From contig CAWUHX010000401.1 in NCBI GenBank assembly GCA_963922205.1, positions 62,001 through 126,000 of the forward strand: a stretch of 64,000 bases of DNA. The letters are read 5' to 3'. Below the pieces are notes generated by a model that was not told where the DNA came from, made no database searches, and saw only the letters and a list, made by a program, of their open reading frames with translations. A program made the translations under genes and the position numbers. Of this stretch, positions 55,528 to 64,000 are shown piece after piece. The first letter of the stretch is position 1. Each line of letters opens with the position of its first letter. The stretch comes from Romanomermis culicivorax. Its lineage: Eukaryota; Nematoda; Enoplea; Mermithida; Mermithidae.

Positions 55528-55784
55528 ACACATAAAGTATCGTAGTGTTTGTAAGTGAAAAGATTCGTGCATATTATTCCAATAGTGATATAATTTTCCC
55601 TGTAGCTTCACCATTCTTATAAAATTTTCTATCAACAATGTTTTTCTGGAACTTTATGCTAATCTTCTGTTCCATGCTCGATTTACATATTGTGTGCAAT
55701 TGCTACACATGCATGCAAATGACTTGCATACAGTATGTGGATAATCCATTCTTCAGATTTTTACCCCTTCCAGTTTCTGATGTT

Positions 55785-56010
55785 GCATAAATATTATAGT
55801 TATTTTTCCTAAAAAGCTTCTGAATCCAAAATCGACTAAAAATTGATATTGTCGTCAAAATTATTTACCAAGACCTAAAGAAGTAAGTGATTTGTTCCCG
55901 AATAGTCTCAAATATGTATGCCATGGTTTAATTAAAAATAGTTGGAATATGAGCTGCCTAATTATACTTAGAAGCATTTCCGAAAAAACAAACTGTAATT
56001 CATTTTCTAG
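55785..56010. repeat. MITE of family J, diverged
   Basis: It is bounded by AAAAAGCTTCTGAATCCAAA and TTAGAAGCATTTCCGAAAA followed by ACAAACTG, the inverted ends of the TAGTCTG...GAAATGCTTC family. No target site was resolved. Confidence 0.4.
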
Positions 56011-56036
56011 GAGAAAATTTACTTCCATTGAAGGTT

Positions 56037-56226
56037 GGGGCCAGTTTCATCAAAGAGACTTAAGCTCCGGCTGAGCCGTAGCTTAAGCTGTAGCTTAACT
56101 TTATATGTTATACCTTTGCCGTTAAGCTGCAGCTCAGCTGTAACTTAACTAATACATGCAAAACATATCGGGAAAGTTGAGCTGCAGCTCAGCTGCAGCT
56201 TAATCCTCTTTGATGAAATCGTCCCC
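56037..56226. mobile_element. 190-bp MITE with GGGGCCAGTTTCATCAAAGA ends
   Basis: The left end GGGGCCAGTTTCATCAAAGA and, inward from the right, GGGGACGATTTCATCAAAGA are close inverted repeats. The interior is made of AGCTGCAGCTCAGCTG-like self-complementary words (AGCCGTAGCTTAAGCTG, GCTGCAGCTCAGCTGCAGC). Its superfamily is not certain. Confidence 0.65.
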
Positions 56227-56675
56227 TGTCGATGCTACATTGCAGTGTTCCTCTTACTTACTTTCTACCCCATGCAGATTTCTAGGTGATCACCAGCAGA
56301 TTTCATCCTTATTAGTAGATTTTTGAGGTGCCTACAACCATGAAGGAAGGGCCTCGTCTGACCTGAACAAATAGCCATATGGGCCGTTTTGAAAAATAAT
56401 ATAAGAACTTTCCGGACATCAAAAAGCTTGGAATACATGTTGTTGTCTTTTCTTTTCAGGTTTTTCGGGCCTGCTACACTCAATTTTCAGGACACAGCTT
56501 CCTCAAATGTTAGATTTGTCTGTGCTAAATCATCTTTTTGTATTTCAACCTTAATTTAAAGAAAAATAGGGCCTAATTCTTGGCATTTCACAGATTTTGA
56601 ATTTTTTAAAAACATGCTTTAGTTATGGTATCATTTTAAACATAAGCTTATCGTCATAAAAATTGTTTTTTATCT

Positions 56676-56686
56676 GTTTTTTATAG
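56676..56686 (+). promoter_or_regulatory. Possible spliced-leader acceptor just before the start codon
   Basis: TTTTTTATAG ends exactly at the ATG of the secreted-protein gene. Nematode spliced-leader acceptors look like this and often lie a few bases before the start. An ordinary upstream non-coding exon would leave the same mark. Confidence 0.4.
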
Positions 56687-56750
56687 ATGATGGAGAAGAT
56701 ATCACTGATTTTATGGATGGTTTTTATTCATGGCTCCTATCTGACTGCAG
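56687..56750 (+). CDS. Exon 1, signal peptide
   Basis: Two consecutive ATG codons follow TTTTATAG. The exon holds 21 codons plus one base, and the donor is GCAG|GTAAAA. Residues 5-20 are hydrophobic (ISLILWMVFIHGSYLT). Nearly the whole signal peptide is on this exon. Confidence 0.65.
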
Positions 56751-59700
56751 GTAAAAACCGTTTTCTGTGTTGAAAATGTGATTGATTATTGTCTTACGGC
56801 ACTGAAATCTATCGGGTAGTGAATGTCATCAATTTTTTCTGATACTTTTTATGCCCTGATACTTAGAGGCTTATCATTCATTTTATAGTCTCACACAGCT
56901 CGGATATGTACATGTTATAGCTTAATTAAAAAAACATAAGCCAGTAATGACAATGGATCACATCTGCCACCATATTGATAATGAGTCTTTAACACACTTC
57001 ATCTCTTGATTCGTGAAATAAAATTTCGTATTTGTCAAGACTAGCGATGTGCATTAGATATCCGGATAATGGGATATTCGATGGATATCTGGATATTTCG
57101 GATATACGGATATGAAAAAATATCCGGATATACGGATATCCAGATATCCAACATTATTTTGTTGAGATGACATGATTGGAAAAAAGAAACACGTAGTATG
57201 CATACTAACAGCAAGCCTACATAATTGAACATACAAAATTTTCAATACGAATGTTCATTGTATAATGCAATAAATTAAACGTGTTCATTGCTCAATAACA
57301 TACTCCTACTTAATAATATCACACTATAGTCTTGCAGCGTTTTAAAATATGGACCTCAACCAACATTATGCATCTTCAAGAATTTCTTGAGATTGTGAGA
57401 TTCATATAGGATATACAGTAAATACATATTAATCAAGACATTTTACCAATAAGTTACGATTTAGTTGGAGAGTGGTCCAAAAAAGCTTGATATCCGGATA
57501 TCAAAAAATATTCGAAGCACATTACTAGTCAAGACATTTTTGGCATAGATGAATCATTCATGACGCCAGCATAGTTGCAGTTGATAAAATATTGTTATAA
57601 TATTAAAAACAATGAATTCGTCTTTGGAATAGAAACTTTATCACACTTTGGGCCGTATGACAGAATGCGGGTTAAGTCTAACCTAGAGTTAAATCTCGGG
57701 TTAAATCAAGGGTCAAATTTAACCCGTAGTACAGAAGGAGGGTTAGAACTAATTCTAGGCTAAATACAGCCAATTTAACCCAAGATTTTAACCCTGCTAC
57801 GAGCAGGGTTAAATATCAGGTTAAGGCATTTTTCATGGCGCTTGATGTTGTTGATTTTCTTGAATTGTTAGATTTTGGAAATGAAGTGCAAAACAATGTT
57901 GATTTGGATGCACTGATCTTTACTAGAAAAACTCCGTTCGAATTTTACAACAACCAGCAGTTTTTTTCACATTATCGTTTTGCCAAACCAACAGTGTGTA
58001 TGCTGATTGACATTCTGAAGGATTCTGATTGATGCTGATTGACATTCTGAAGGATTCTGATTGATGCTGATTGACATTCTGAAGGATTCTGATTGACATT
58101 CTGATTGACATCCGGAGGACATTGATTCACCAAATGATGACTTGCAACGATTGACAAAACGGCATAACAGTCTTGCCGGGGATACACAGGTATACACTAT
58201 ATTTTCAATTGTTGCAACAAAACTTTATGTTCTTTCAAACAAGTATTAATTTAATTGTTGTGATTATAAATCATTTCTAACAACATTTACTTTGGTCATA
58301 ACAAATCAAAATTTTTCATCAAAATTATAAAAACGACATATTTAGAAATGTAACAAATTTTGATATTGTATGCTTGAATCACCTGCAATACCCGATTGGT
58401 AATTTTGAAATGGATGCTGAAGATGCGCCATATTTTTTAAACCATTGTTGATTTTGCTTTGTCCAATTTTCATTGCATTTCGGTCCATGCTCGTTTCTTT
58501 GCATTCGTAGTAACAGTGTCAGTCTTCTTATTTTCAATTATGTTTTGATGTTGTTTGATGCATTAGACAAGATAATTAATTTCCAAAGTAGAAAAATTAG
58601 CTACTCATTTTCTGTCAGCGTCGGATCCGGAGGACATTGATTCACCAAATGATATGTGTAACGTACCTGCTAAAGCAGTACTGTATATATGTAGCATACT
58701 GTATGTGATAAACATTTATTAAATATTATTCATTTTCCTATTTTATAGTCTCAAGGGTGTCTGGGATTCACACCCAAACATTCCCATAAAATTACGTAAA
58801 GTACTTTATTTTGATCCGTTCACACCCCGGTAGCCCAATTAAGATGCCCCAATTAATTTGCACAAACGGCAGCTGGTCCCCTAGAACCTACACTAAACTA
58901 CACATTCCACGGCTACCGTAATCCCCCATAAAAATCGTAAACAACACCTGCACACAGTAAAATAAGTAAAAGCCCCGCCAGACAGTAGTCTCAAGTGTAA
59001 CAGTAGCAACGGCCCCACAAAATATGTGTATTCAGAGAAACAGATACGGGAAGCATGCACAGAAGCACAGAGGTGTGGCTAAGCCCACCGTAGGAAGCAA
59101 GCAATACATGAAAAGCATACCGTACTAGAAAAGCGTTAAAGGGCGTGACTAAGTAAGCATGAAAAGCAGAGCAGGAAGCGACGATTGGCGGAAGAAGATG
59201 GACAGAAGCACGACCTCCCGCAATGCCCAGGGAGTGGCCAAAAACGTCGTATAAAAAGAGAAGCAAAGTGTGATTTTATTAGTTATTGGATTATTGAATT
59301 CTTCGTTTCTCAAACCACGTTCGTTTCCGTTTTATATTTGCAAGCGGCCATTTTTACGAAAGCATTTAAACTGAGGCCTGTTCATTATTTTTAAACCGAG
59401 ACCGCGTTTCTCATATTGTTGTCGACGTCCCAAAGCAGCCATCGATTAGTGTCGTATCGCCCGTATTGTGAATCGCCCGTCTCCCCCGCGCCGTTTTGTT
59501 GCCATAACGTCCCTTTGGTTAAAGTAAAGTGCTTCACAAAATCTGGTCATTACATATGACTATATTATGAACCTAGTAAAATCCTCTTAAAATCGATTCT
59601 TCTTATTGCAACAACACACACTTCCTGTGTTCGAGCACGCTTGCTCAGACATTGAATAAGTAGCACCTGCTTTCTCTAACCCGAGGCTAATGAAATTGTC

Positions 59701-62700
59701 TCTAGGTTAGTGGCATTAACCTTAGGTTAACTAACCCTATTTTAACCCGCCTTCTGGCATAATAGTTTGGGTTAACCCTTACCCAACAGTTAACTCTAGG
59801 TTACGTGACCCGAGGTTAATGCTAACCCTTGGTTAACTTAACCCGCCTTCTGTCATACAGCCCTTTGGAAGCTAACTTACACAAAACTGTTTCTGTTCCA
59901 AGAGGGATCCTAAGAACGACCACTGACTTTTCTGGCTAAAATATAACACCAGAAAAACATTTTTGTGATCATCTTTTTTTTAATTGTCCTTCCGCATATT
60001 GAATGAGTGACAAAAAATTTGCATATTTATCTAAAATTAATCGATTGAATAATTGGTTCGTGTGTTCTTCTTTAGCCGACCATCGATGCCTGGAATATTG
60101 GGTAACTTATTATTTGTTATGTGGTTTAGAATCCACGTTATATTCTGCATATTATGTTTGTAGCAGCCGTACAAAGACGAAGGGGAGCTCTGGTATAGCT
60201 TATACGGGGATCGCCGGTTGCTCGTTGGGGAAAATTTTCTGATGCTGAAATTACACTATACAGGCGATCAAAATGAAGAATTCAGAATAAAAATGCGAAT
60301 TCGCATTGGAAAAGAAATTCGTTATTTGATAGTTTCTTTGACACCTAATGGTATGCTGAAGTAATGATGTTATAATAGTTTGTTTTGCATAATTTCTTTC
60401 TCTTGTAGGATCATATTTGGAACTAGATTATAAAGAACCAAAAATGCATTTCACATACGAAGCTCCATTGACCGAACTCGCCATTATACCGGTAGCAGAT
60501 GGAGTAATCAAGGTAAAGTAAGCCTGGGGTACTACCCATACAATACAGATATTTGATCTGAGCATTGCTAATGGTATACAATATTGGAAATTGACTATAG
60601 TGCAGTCAATTTAAAATGATTGACATAAAAAAGTTAGTGGATTGAATTTCACACACGACTTATATTGAATGCAAAACTTTATAATCTAAAAACAGGAATT
60701 TTCCTTGTGAGAACACTTGTTTCAAGAGCCAAGGGTTTGACCTCAAGAGTAACCCAGATTTGGTAGCTGGCCTGTGCAGATATAGCCTTTCATCTTCTCA
60801 GGGTAGATACATTCTGTTGGCAAGCTTGTATTGAAGGGCTTCATGGTTGGTGCTGGAGCTGTTCCAACATTGGCCAATGTGGGAGTAAGTGTGGCCATCC
60901 CAACAACGAAAATGGCCCAGCTTGAAAGTTGTGGATTGGCTGAAGCGTCAATCCTGCGGGTAAATGTTGTATGCTGTTATACAACATTCCTTCCCCTTGG
61001 AGCAACAAGAGCCCCTGACACAGTCACCTGTGTTGAAAGGCTTCTTGGGGATGCCAGAGCTGTCCCACAATGGGCCAATGCCAGGTTGGGTGTAACCATC
61101 CAGACTAGATCTCCATGAAAATGACCCGGCTGGGAACCTATGGATTGGCTGATACATCAGTCCTACAAGTTGAATGTTGTACACTACCATACAATATCAC
61201 TACTGACATAGAGCAACATGGGGGCCCTTTTACTGTTACCAGTTTTCTAGGGCTTCCTGGGTGATGCCCGAACTGTTCCACCACTGGCCAATGTCAGGTT
61301 AGGTGTAACCGTCCAGACCAGGGCTCATTGAAAACGGTCCGACTCGGAACCCATGGACTGGCTTAAACGTCAATCCTAATGTTGGAATGTTTTATGCTAC
61401 CATACAACATTTCTCCCCCATTGGAGCAACAGGGGGCCTTGGTAGAGTCACCAGAGTTAAAAGGCTTCCTTGGTGAAGCGGGAGCTGCAGCTATCACAGG
61501 CTAATGCCAGGGTGGGTGTAACCATCCTGACCAGAGCTCAACAAAATTGGCTGGGTTCAGACCAGTGGATTGGAAAAAACATCAATCCTATGGGTGCAAT
61601 GTTGTGTGTTACCATATAACACTTACACTACTTTTTTCAGGGGTATACTCAGCCCAGTTAGCATCTTGGCGCGATTGAGGAAGTGTTTTTTTTTTCATTC
61701 ATAAGTATGTAACTGAACAAGCCCTGCCTGCTAGCCTGTGGAATGTGACCTCCATTAGATGGTAAAAGACACCCAAAGTCAAGCCCTTCTATGATCCTGT
61801 TGAGCATGCTTTTACAGAAATAGCGAAAAATGGGTAATTGAAATTTAAAAAAAAAAACACCCACTATTGATATGTACACGTGAATTTCTCGGTTCTAATC
61901 AACAAAATTTAAACACTAGACCAATTTATTGCAGAAAATTTTCACCTGTTCCGCTTGCTGTTCATGGATCACAAAAAATTTCATTAATTCATGTAATAAG
62001 TTTGCTAGTTTTTTCTGTATTAAACTTACTTTCATGCAAAAGTTACTTCCATCATTCCAAAAACGAATGAAGTAAAGTTGACAGTTTCAATGGAGCATAG
62101 CATTTTTTCAAGATGAATCGCAAAAAATCAACATGTAAGCTTTTTGATGTTCGACTTCCTTTTTTCAAGTGCATTGCATTTTTTCAATATAATCTGAAAA
62201 AAAATCAGGATATACAGTACATCAAAAGATAAAAATTTATGAAACTATCCAATCAAAGACGTTGATGTTTATATATACGGGAACTCTTCGAAGTAGATTT
62301 TTGAGGTTAGGGCTTGTGCAAGATTTACGAATAGATGGTGCGATGGGGAGGAGGTGTTGTTGGTGGAGATGGAGGCGAGAGGTGCCAGGGAGTTCCAGTC
62401 CAGGAGCTTAGTGGAAAAGGCTGGCAAGTACAGTAGATCCTCAATCAATAATCAATGGTCCATAAACCTGCTAGTCAGGCAGGAAGGAGCTGAGAATAAA
62501 CACAACTTTTTTATTAGACCGAAAACGTAGAGACTAAAAGAAATTTGCTTTTATGGCCTAAACCGCATGCACATGGTTTATGGGAATACAACACGTGTTG
62601 AAGGGTTCCCTGGGTGGCGCCGGAGCTGTCCCACCACTGGTGAATGTCAGGGTAGGTGTGACCATCCCAACCAGGGCTCAACAAAAATGGCCGGGCTTGG

Positions 62701-63668
62701 GACCCATGGATTAACCGAAGCCTCAATCCTACAGGTGGACTGCTGTATGTTGCCATACCACACACGAAAAACGAAAATAAGTACACATTTTATTGTTGAT
62801 GTGTTTGATAATTATGAGTTTACTGTAATTAAAGAAATTGTGAACAATATTGGTTTATTTGAAGTGTCGTATACTACACTTGCTGGCGTTGAGCACCTTT
62901 GATTTTTATGAGGCTAGCAGAGTCGGGGAGGTCACAAAATGCCGTAACTACGGGGAAAATCCAAATTTCGGCTTCTTTGTCGTGTTCTTGAGCAGGTAGG
63001 GAGTGGTCTTCGAACAGCCGATTAAGTCCACATTTTGGAATATTTTCCAGAATTCTTGCATTTTGGGTGAAAAACGACCATTGAATTTGAATTTGGATTG
63101 AATTTTGGATTTCTCTCATCTTCAACCATTTTTCCTTCACTGCCTTTAATTCAGCCAAGGATGAATTACACATTCGTGCAACTCGTTCTTAAAGTATCCA
63201 ACATACGTCGAAATCTTTCTCAAACAACTCTACATCTTTTACAATGAATTTTGTAATGTAAAAAGTGTTGATCAAAATAAACTACGATATATTTTGGAAA
63301 GTTCTTAACTTCATCAAATGTCATGGAATTTAGTTCAATCAGCCAAATATTCACCATCACGGCCAAATCCACTCTATCATTTAGATTACAGTTTAGAAAT
63401 CTGGGTATTATTCAACAATTTTTTCTAGATTTTCGTCAATGGTGACCCCATGCATGGACAGGAGATGAAATTCCCCAATGGCAGGATATGGCCATTTAGT
63501 GCACTAACGGTGGAGAAAGGAAGCCATCTCTTGAATATAACAGAGTTTTGCAGTAAGAAGTTGTTTTTAACATTTTATTATTGTCTTTTTTAGCAGTTGC
63601 ATGTTTTTTCTTTTGCTGAATATGTGGTTAATATTAATTTTGAACAAATATTTTTAACAGCATACTGA
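56687..63668 (+). CDS. Secreted protein with galectin-like C-terminal half, six exons
   Basis: The exons are 56,687-56,750, 60,076-60,101, 60,164-60,350, 60,409-60,512, 63,429-63,552 and 63,661-63,668. Phases agree at every junction (1, 0, 1, 0, 1) and the total is 171 codons including the stop. The protein starts MMEKISLILWMVFIHGSYLT, a clear signal peptide, with cleavage likely near LTA-A. The body (RRLLVGENFLMLKLHYTG, EFRIKMRIRIGKEIRYLIVS, LELDYKEPKMHF) is beta-strand-like. The end IKIFVNGDPM...NGRIWPFSALTVEKGSHLLN resembles the last strands of galectins (F-x-V-x-VNG ... L-x-I-x-G). The galectin sugar-binding His-Asn-Arg/Trp-Glu set is not visible, so it is at best divergent. The ATG could also be the second Met at 56,690. 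The 3' terminal two-codon exon is the least certain part. Confidence 0.65.
57042..57527. mobile_element. hAT MITE with GATATCCGG subterminal repeats
   Basis: A perfect 8-bp duplication GTCAAGAC flanks it (57,034-57,041; 57,528-57,535). The ends are TAGCGATGTGCATTAGATAT and, inward from the right, TAGTAATGTGCTTCGAATAT. The left end contains six or more GGATATCCGGATAT-type units (57,059-57,150); the right has two. It is 486 bp, non-coding, and lies in intron 1 of the secreted-protein gene. Confidence 0.85.
57835..58189 (+). pseudogene. HARBI1-like transposase, N-terminal fragment, broken
   Basis: From ATG 57,835 the frame encodes MALDVVDFLELLDFGNEVQN and later TPFEFYNNQQFFSHYRFAKP then TVCMLIDILKDSD. 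This matches the usual N-terminal pattern of Harbinger nucleases (P-x-E-x-x-x-x-x-x-F-x-x-x-[FY]R). The frame then enters about three copies of a 32-base repeat (TGATTGACATTCTGAAGGAT words, 58,001-58,100). Because 32 is not a multiple of three, this shifts the frame and a stop follows at 58,030. Beyond the repeat, coding resumes (PEDIDSPNDDLQRLTKRHNS, then LAGDTQ) up to a donor CACAG|GTATAC. The DDE catalytic domain is absent. Confidence 0.6.
58440..58545 (-). pseudogene. Possible Myb/SANT-like remnant of the Harbinger element
   Basis: On the minus strand, KKTDTVTTNAKKRAWTEMQ is readable before a stop. K-x-x-A-W-x-E resembles the first helix of Myb/SANT-like proteins that accompany Harbinger transposases. 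It is short and decayed; the call rests mainly on its position inside a Harbinger element. Confidence 0.25.
58657..59554 (+). mobile_element. Solo LTR, family 1, inside the Harbinger element
   Basis: It starts TGTAACGTACCTGCTAAAGC and ends CTGGTCATTACA, with a perfect 4-bp duplication TATG (58,653-58,656; 59,555-59,558). The TATA box TATAAAAAG is at 59,250. It is nearly identical to the 31,542 copy over about 900 bases, so both are fairly young. The adenine-rich antisense frame (58,991-59,266) also occurs in the other copies but is just LTR sequence. Confidence 0.85.
60076..60101 (+). CDS. Exon 2, 26-base microexon
   Basis: It lies between TTCTTCTTTAG| and TTGG|GTAACT and encodes (A)DHRCLEYW. 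It converts the phase-1 end of exon 1 to the phase-0 start of exon 3 exactly, which is the main reason to accept such a small exon. It adds the first cysteine of the mature protein. Confidence 0.6.
60164..60350 (+). CDS. Exon 3 of the secreted-protein gene
   Basis: After ATGTTTGTAG| it encodes QPYKDEGELWYSLYGDRRLL, VGENFLMLKLHYTGDQNEEF and RIKMRIRIGKEIRYLIVSLT, ending PN and one base before |GTATGC. The alternating hydrophobic pattern predicts several beta strands. Confidence 0.7.
60409..60512 (+). CDS. Exon 4 of the secreted-protein gene
   Basis: After TTCTCTTGTAG| it encodes (G)SYLELDYKEPKMHFTYEAP and LTELAIIPVADGVIK before AAG|GTAAAG. The intron before it is only 58 bases, in contrast to the kilobase introns either side. 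Confidence 0.7.
60830..61640 (+). repeat. Tandem ~205-bp repeat, four units
   Basis: Units start near 60,830, 61,030, 61,240 and 61,450. Each has a line such as TTGAAAGGCTTCTTGGGGAT, GCCAGAGCTGTCCCACAATG, GGCCAATGCCAGGTTGGGTG, TAACCATCCAGAC, ATGGATTGGCTGA...CATCAATCCT and a GTTGT-TGTTACCATACAACA palindrome. An isolated unit lies at 62,565-62,770. Frames crossing the units are not genes. It fills intron 4 of the secreted-protein gene. Confidence 0.8.
61641..63428. other. Rest of intron 4
   Basis: Apart from the single repeat unit at 62,565-62,770, no exon or mobile-element end was recognised. G-rich words GGGGAGGAGGTG near 62,345 are unexplained. Confidence 0.4.
63429..63552 (+). CDS. Exon 5, galectin-like signature
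   Basis: After TTTTTTCTAG| it encodes IFVNGDPMHGQEMKFPNGRI, WPFSALTVEKGSHLLNITEF and C before GCA|GTAAGA. The VNG turn followed by L-T-V-E-K-G resembles the penultimate strands of galectin domains. NIT is a possible N-glycosylation site, in keeping with secretion. Confidence 0.7.
63661..63668 (+). CDS. Terminal exon (two codons and stop)
   Basis: After TATTTTTAACAG| the phase-1 continuation reads Thr-Tyr-stop. A coding part this short is plausible only because the acceptor is good and the protein ends right after a folded domain. Read-through of the previous donor would end about nine codons later instead. Confidence 0.4.
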
Positions 63669-63959
63669 GTGTTTGGGAAGAGAATGGATTTGGTCCCAAT
63701 CAGCTCCAGAACCGTGTCCTGACCTGTCTAGTTCAAACTGAGTACAATCTGGCACACGGAAGTAGTTATATAGGTCCATACACAGGAGACTCCAAATACA
63801 AGAGCTTAACTGTGCGGGGCAATACAGGGGTGTGGAAAGTATAGCCACCAATATAACATGATCTGAATTTGTATAACATGTGGGGCGATATAAGGGGTGT
63901 ATGGTCCGTTTTTTATAGTACTCTGCGTTGATACCACTGCTTAATCTGATAGAGTGTGT

Positions 63960-64000
63960 NNNNNNNNNNNNNNNNNNNNNNNNNNNNNNNNNNNNNNNNN
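63960..64000. other. Assembly gap (N)
   Basis: The last 41 positions are N, so the contig ends or has a scaffold gap here. Confidence 1.

Larger units (their letters stand above)
57650..59863 (+). mobile_element. PIF/Harbinger element, decayed, with a solo LTR inside
   Basis: The ends are GGGCCGTATGACAGAATGCG and, inward from the right, GGGCTGTATGACAGAAGGCG, flanked by TTT on both sides. Both arms hold many GGTTAA/TTAACC words in tandem (57,670-57,830; 59,680-59,850). It carries a transposase-like start (57,835) and, on the other strand, a possible Myb/SANT-like remnant (about 58,440-58,545), the two genes expected of Harbinger. Without the LTR it is about 1.3 kb, so most of the transposase is lost. 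It lies in intron 1 of the secreted-protein gene. Confidence 0.75.

Noticed and set aside
55376..55638. Frames GKERKGKERKG (plus) and LSFPFLSFPFL (minus)
   Set aside because: They are translations of the (GGAAA)n microsatellite.
57923..58197. Minus-strand frames repeating SIRILQNVNQHQS-like words
   Set aside because: They are reverse translations of the 32-base tandem repeat in the Harbinger remnant.
58991..59266. Antisense 91-codon frame, also present at 31,876-32,151 and 6585-6935
   Set aside because: It is conserved only because it lies in copies of one LTR; stops and shifts differ between copies and it has no splice or start context.

Overview
The window looks like AT-rich genomic DNA from a nematode. 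The strongest sign is a block of the nematode telomere repeat TTAGGC at about 20.35-21.14 kb. Introns are long, with GT(GC)-AG borders and short T-rich acceptors. A broken retroelement gag-like region at the left end resembles repeat proteins I associate with the mermithid Romanomermis culicivorax. That match is from memory and unverified, so the species is a guess.

Two genes can be assembled exon by exon. On the minus strand a very large gene runs from about 43.9 kb down to 13.2 kb. At least eight small exons encode an acidic N-terminal part and a charged helical C-terminal part with three W-x-x-K repeats of the CCDC181/CCDC34/MAP9 kind. Nearly all resolved junctions are phase 0; one or more linking exons between 27.9 and 22.1 kb were not found. 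On the plus strand a complete six-exon gene (56,687-63,668) encodes a secreted protein of about 170 residues with a galectin-like C-terminal half. Weaker plus-strand models are a nested fragment at 14.8-15.5 kb, a two-exon 3' end at 54.3-55.0 kb and a coding-like frame with one stop at 44.8-45.2 kb.

Most of the rest is mobile DNA. 0-3.9 kb is a decayed LTR retroelement (gag-like pseudogene plus a 3' segment repeated at 26.1 kb). Solo LTRs with TG/CA-type ends and 4-bp target duplications lie at 6.4, 16.4, 28.7, 31.5, 39.8 and 58.7 kb, with less certain relatives at 37.1 and 52.4 kb. DNA transposon remnants include short hAT-like elements (11.2, 24.9, 57.0 kb), a mariner-like element (23.9 kb), a Tc1/mariner-type MITE (47.6 kb), a PIF/Harbinger element with a broken transposase start (57.65-59.86 kb) and a probable second one (42.0-43.4 kb). 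tRNA-derived SINEs lie at 25.9, 34.9, 46.4-47.9, 48.6-49.1 and 52.2 kb.

The most unusual pattern is a set of fold-back elements of about 1-2 kb (13.6, 22.6, 26.55, 29.7, 31.5, 33.7 and 38.55 kb). In each, the long inverted arms are built from short tandem repeats, and the repeat unit differs between families. The Harbinger-type elements at 42.0 and 57.65 kb have the same design with TAAC- or GGATC-like units. Insertions are nested (LTR in fold-back, LTR in Harbinger, MITE in SINE, G-tract element in LTR), so the order of events can be read. The final 41 bases are N.
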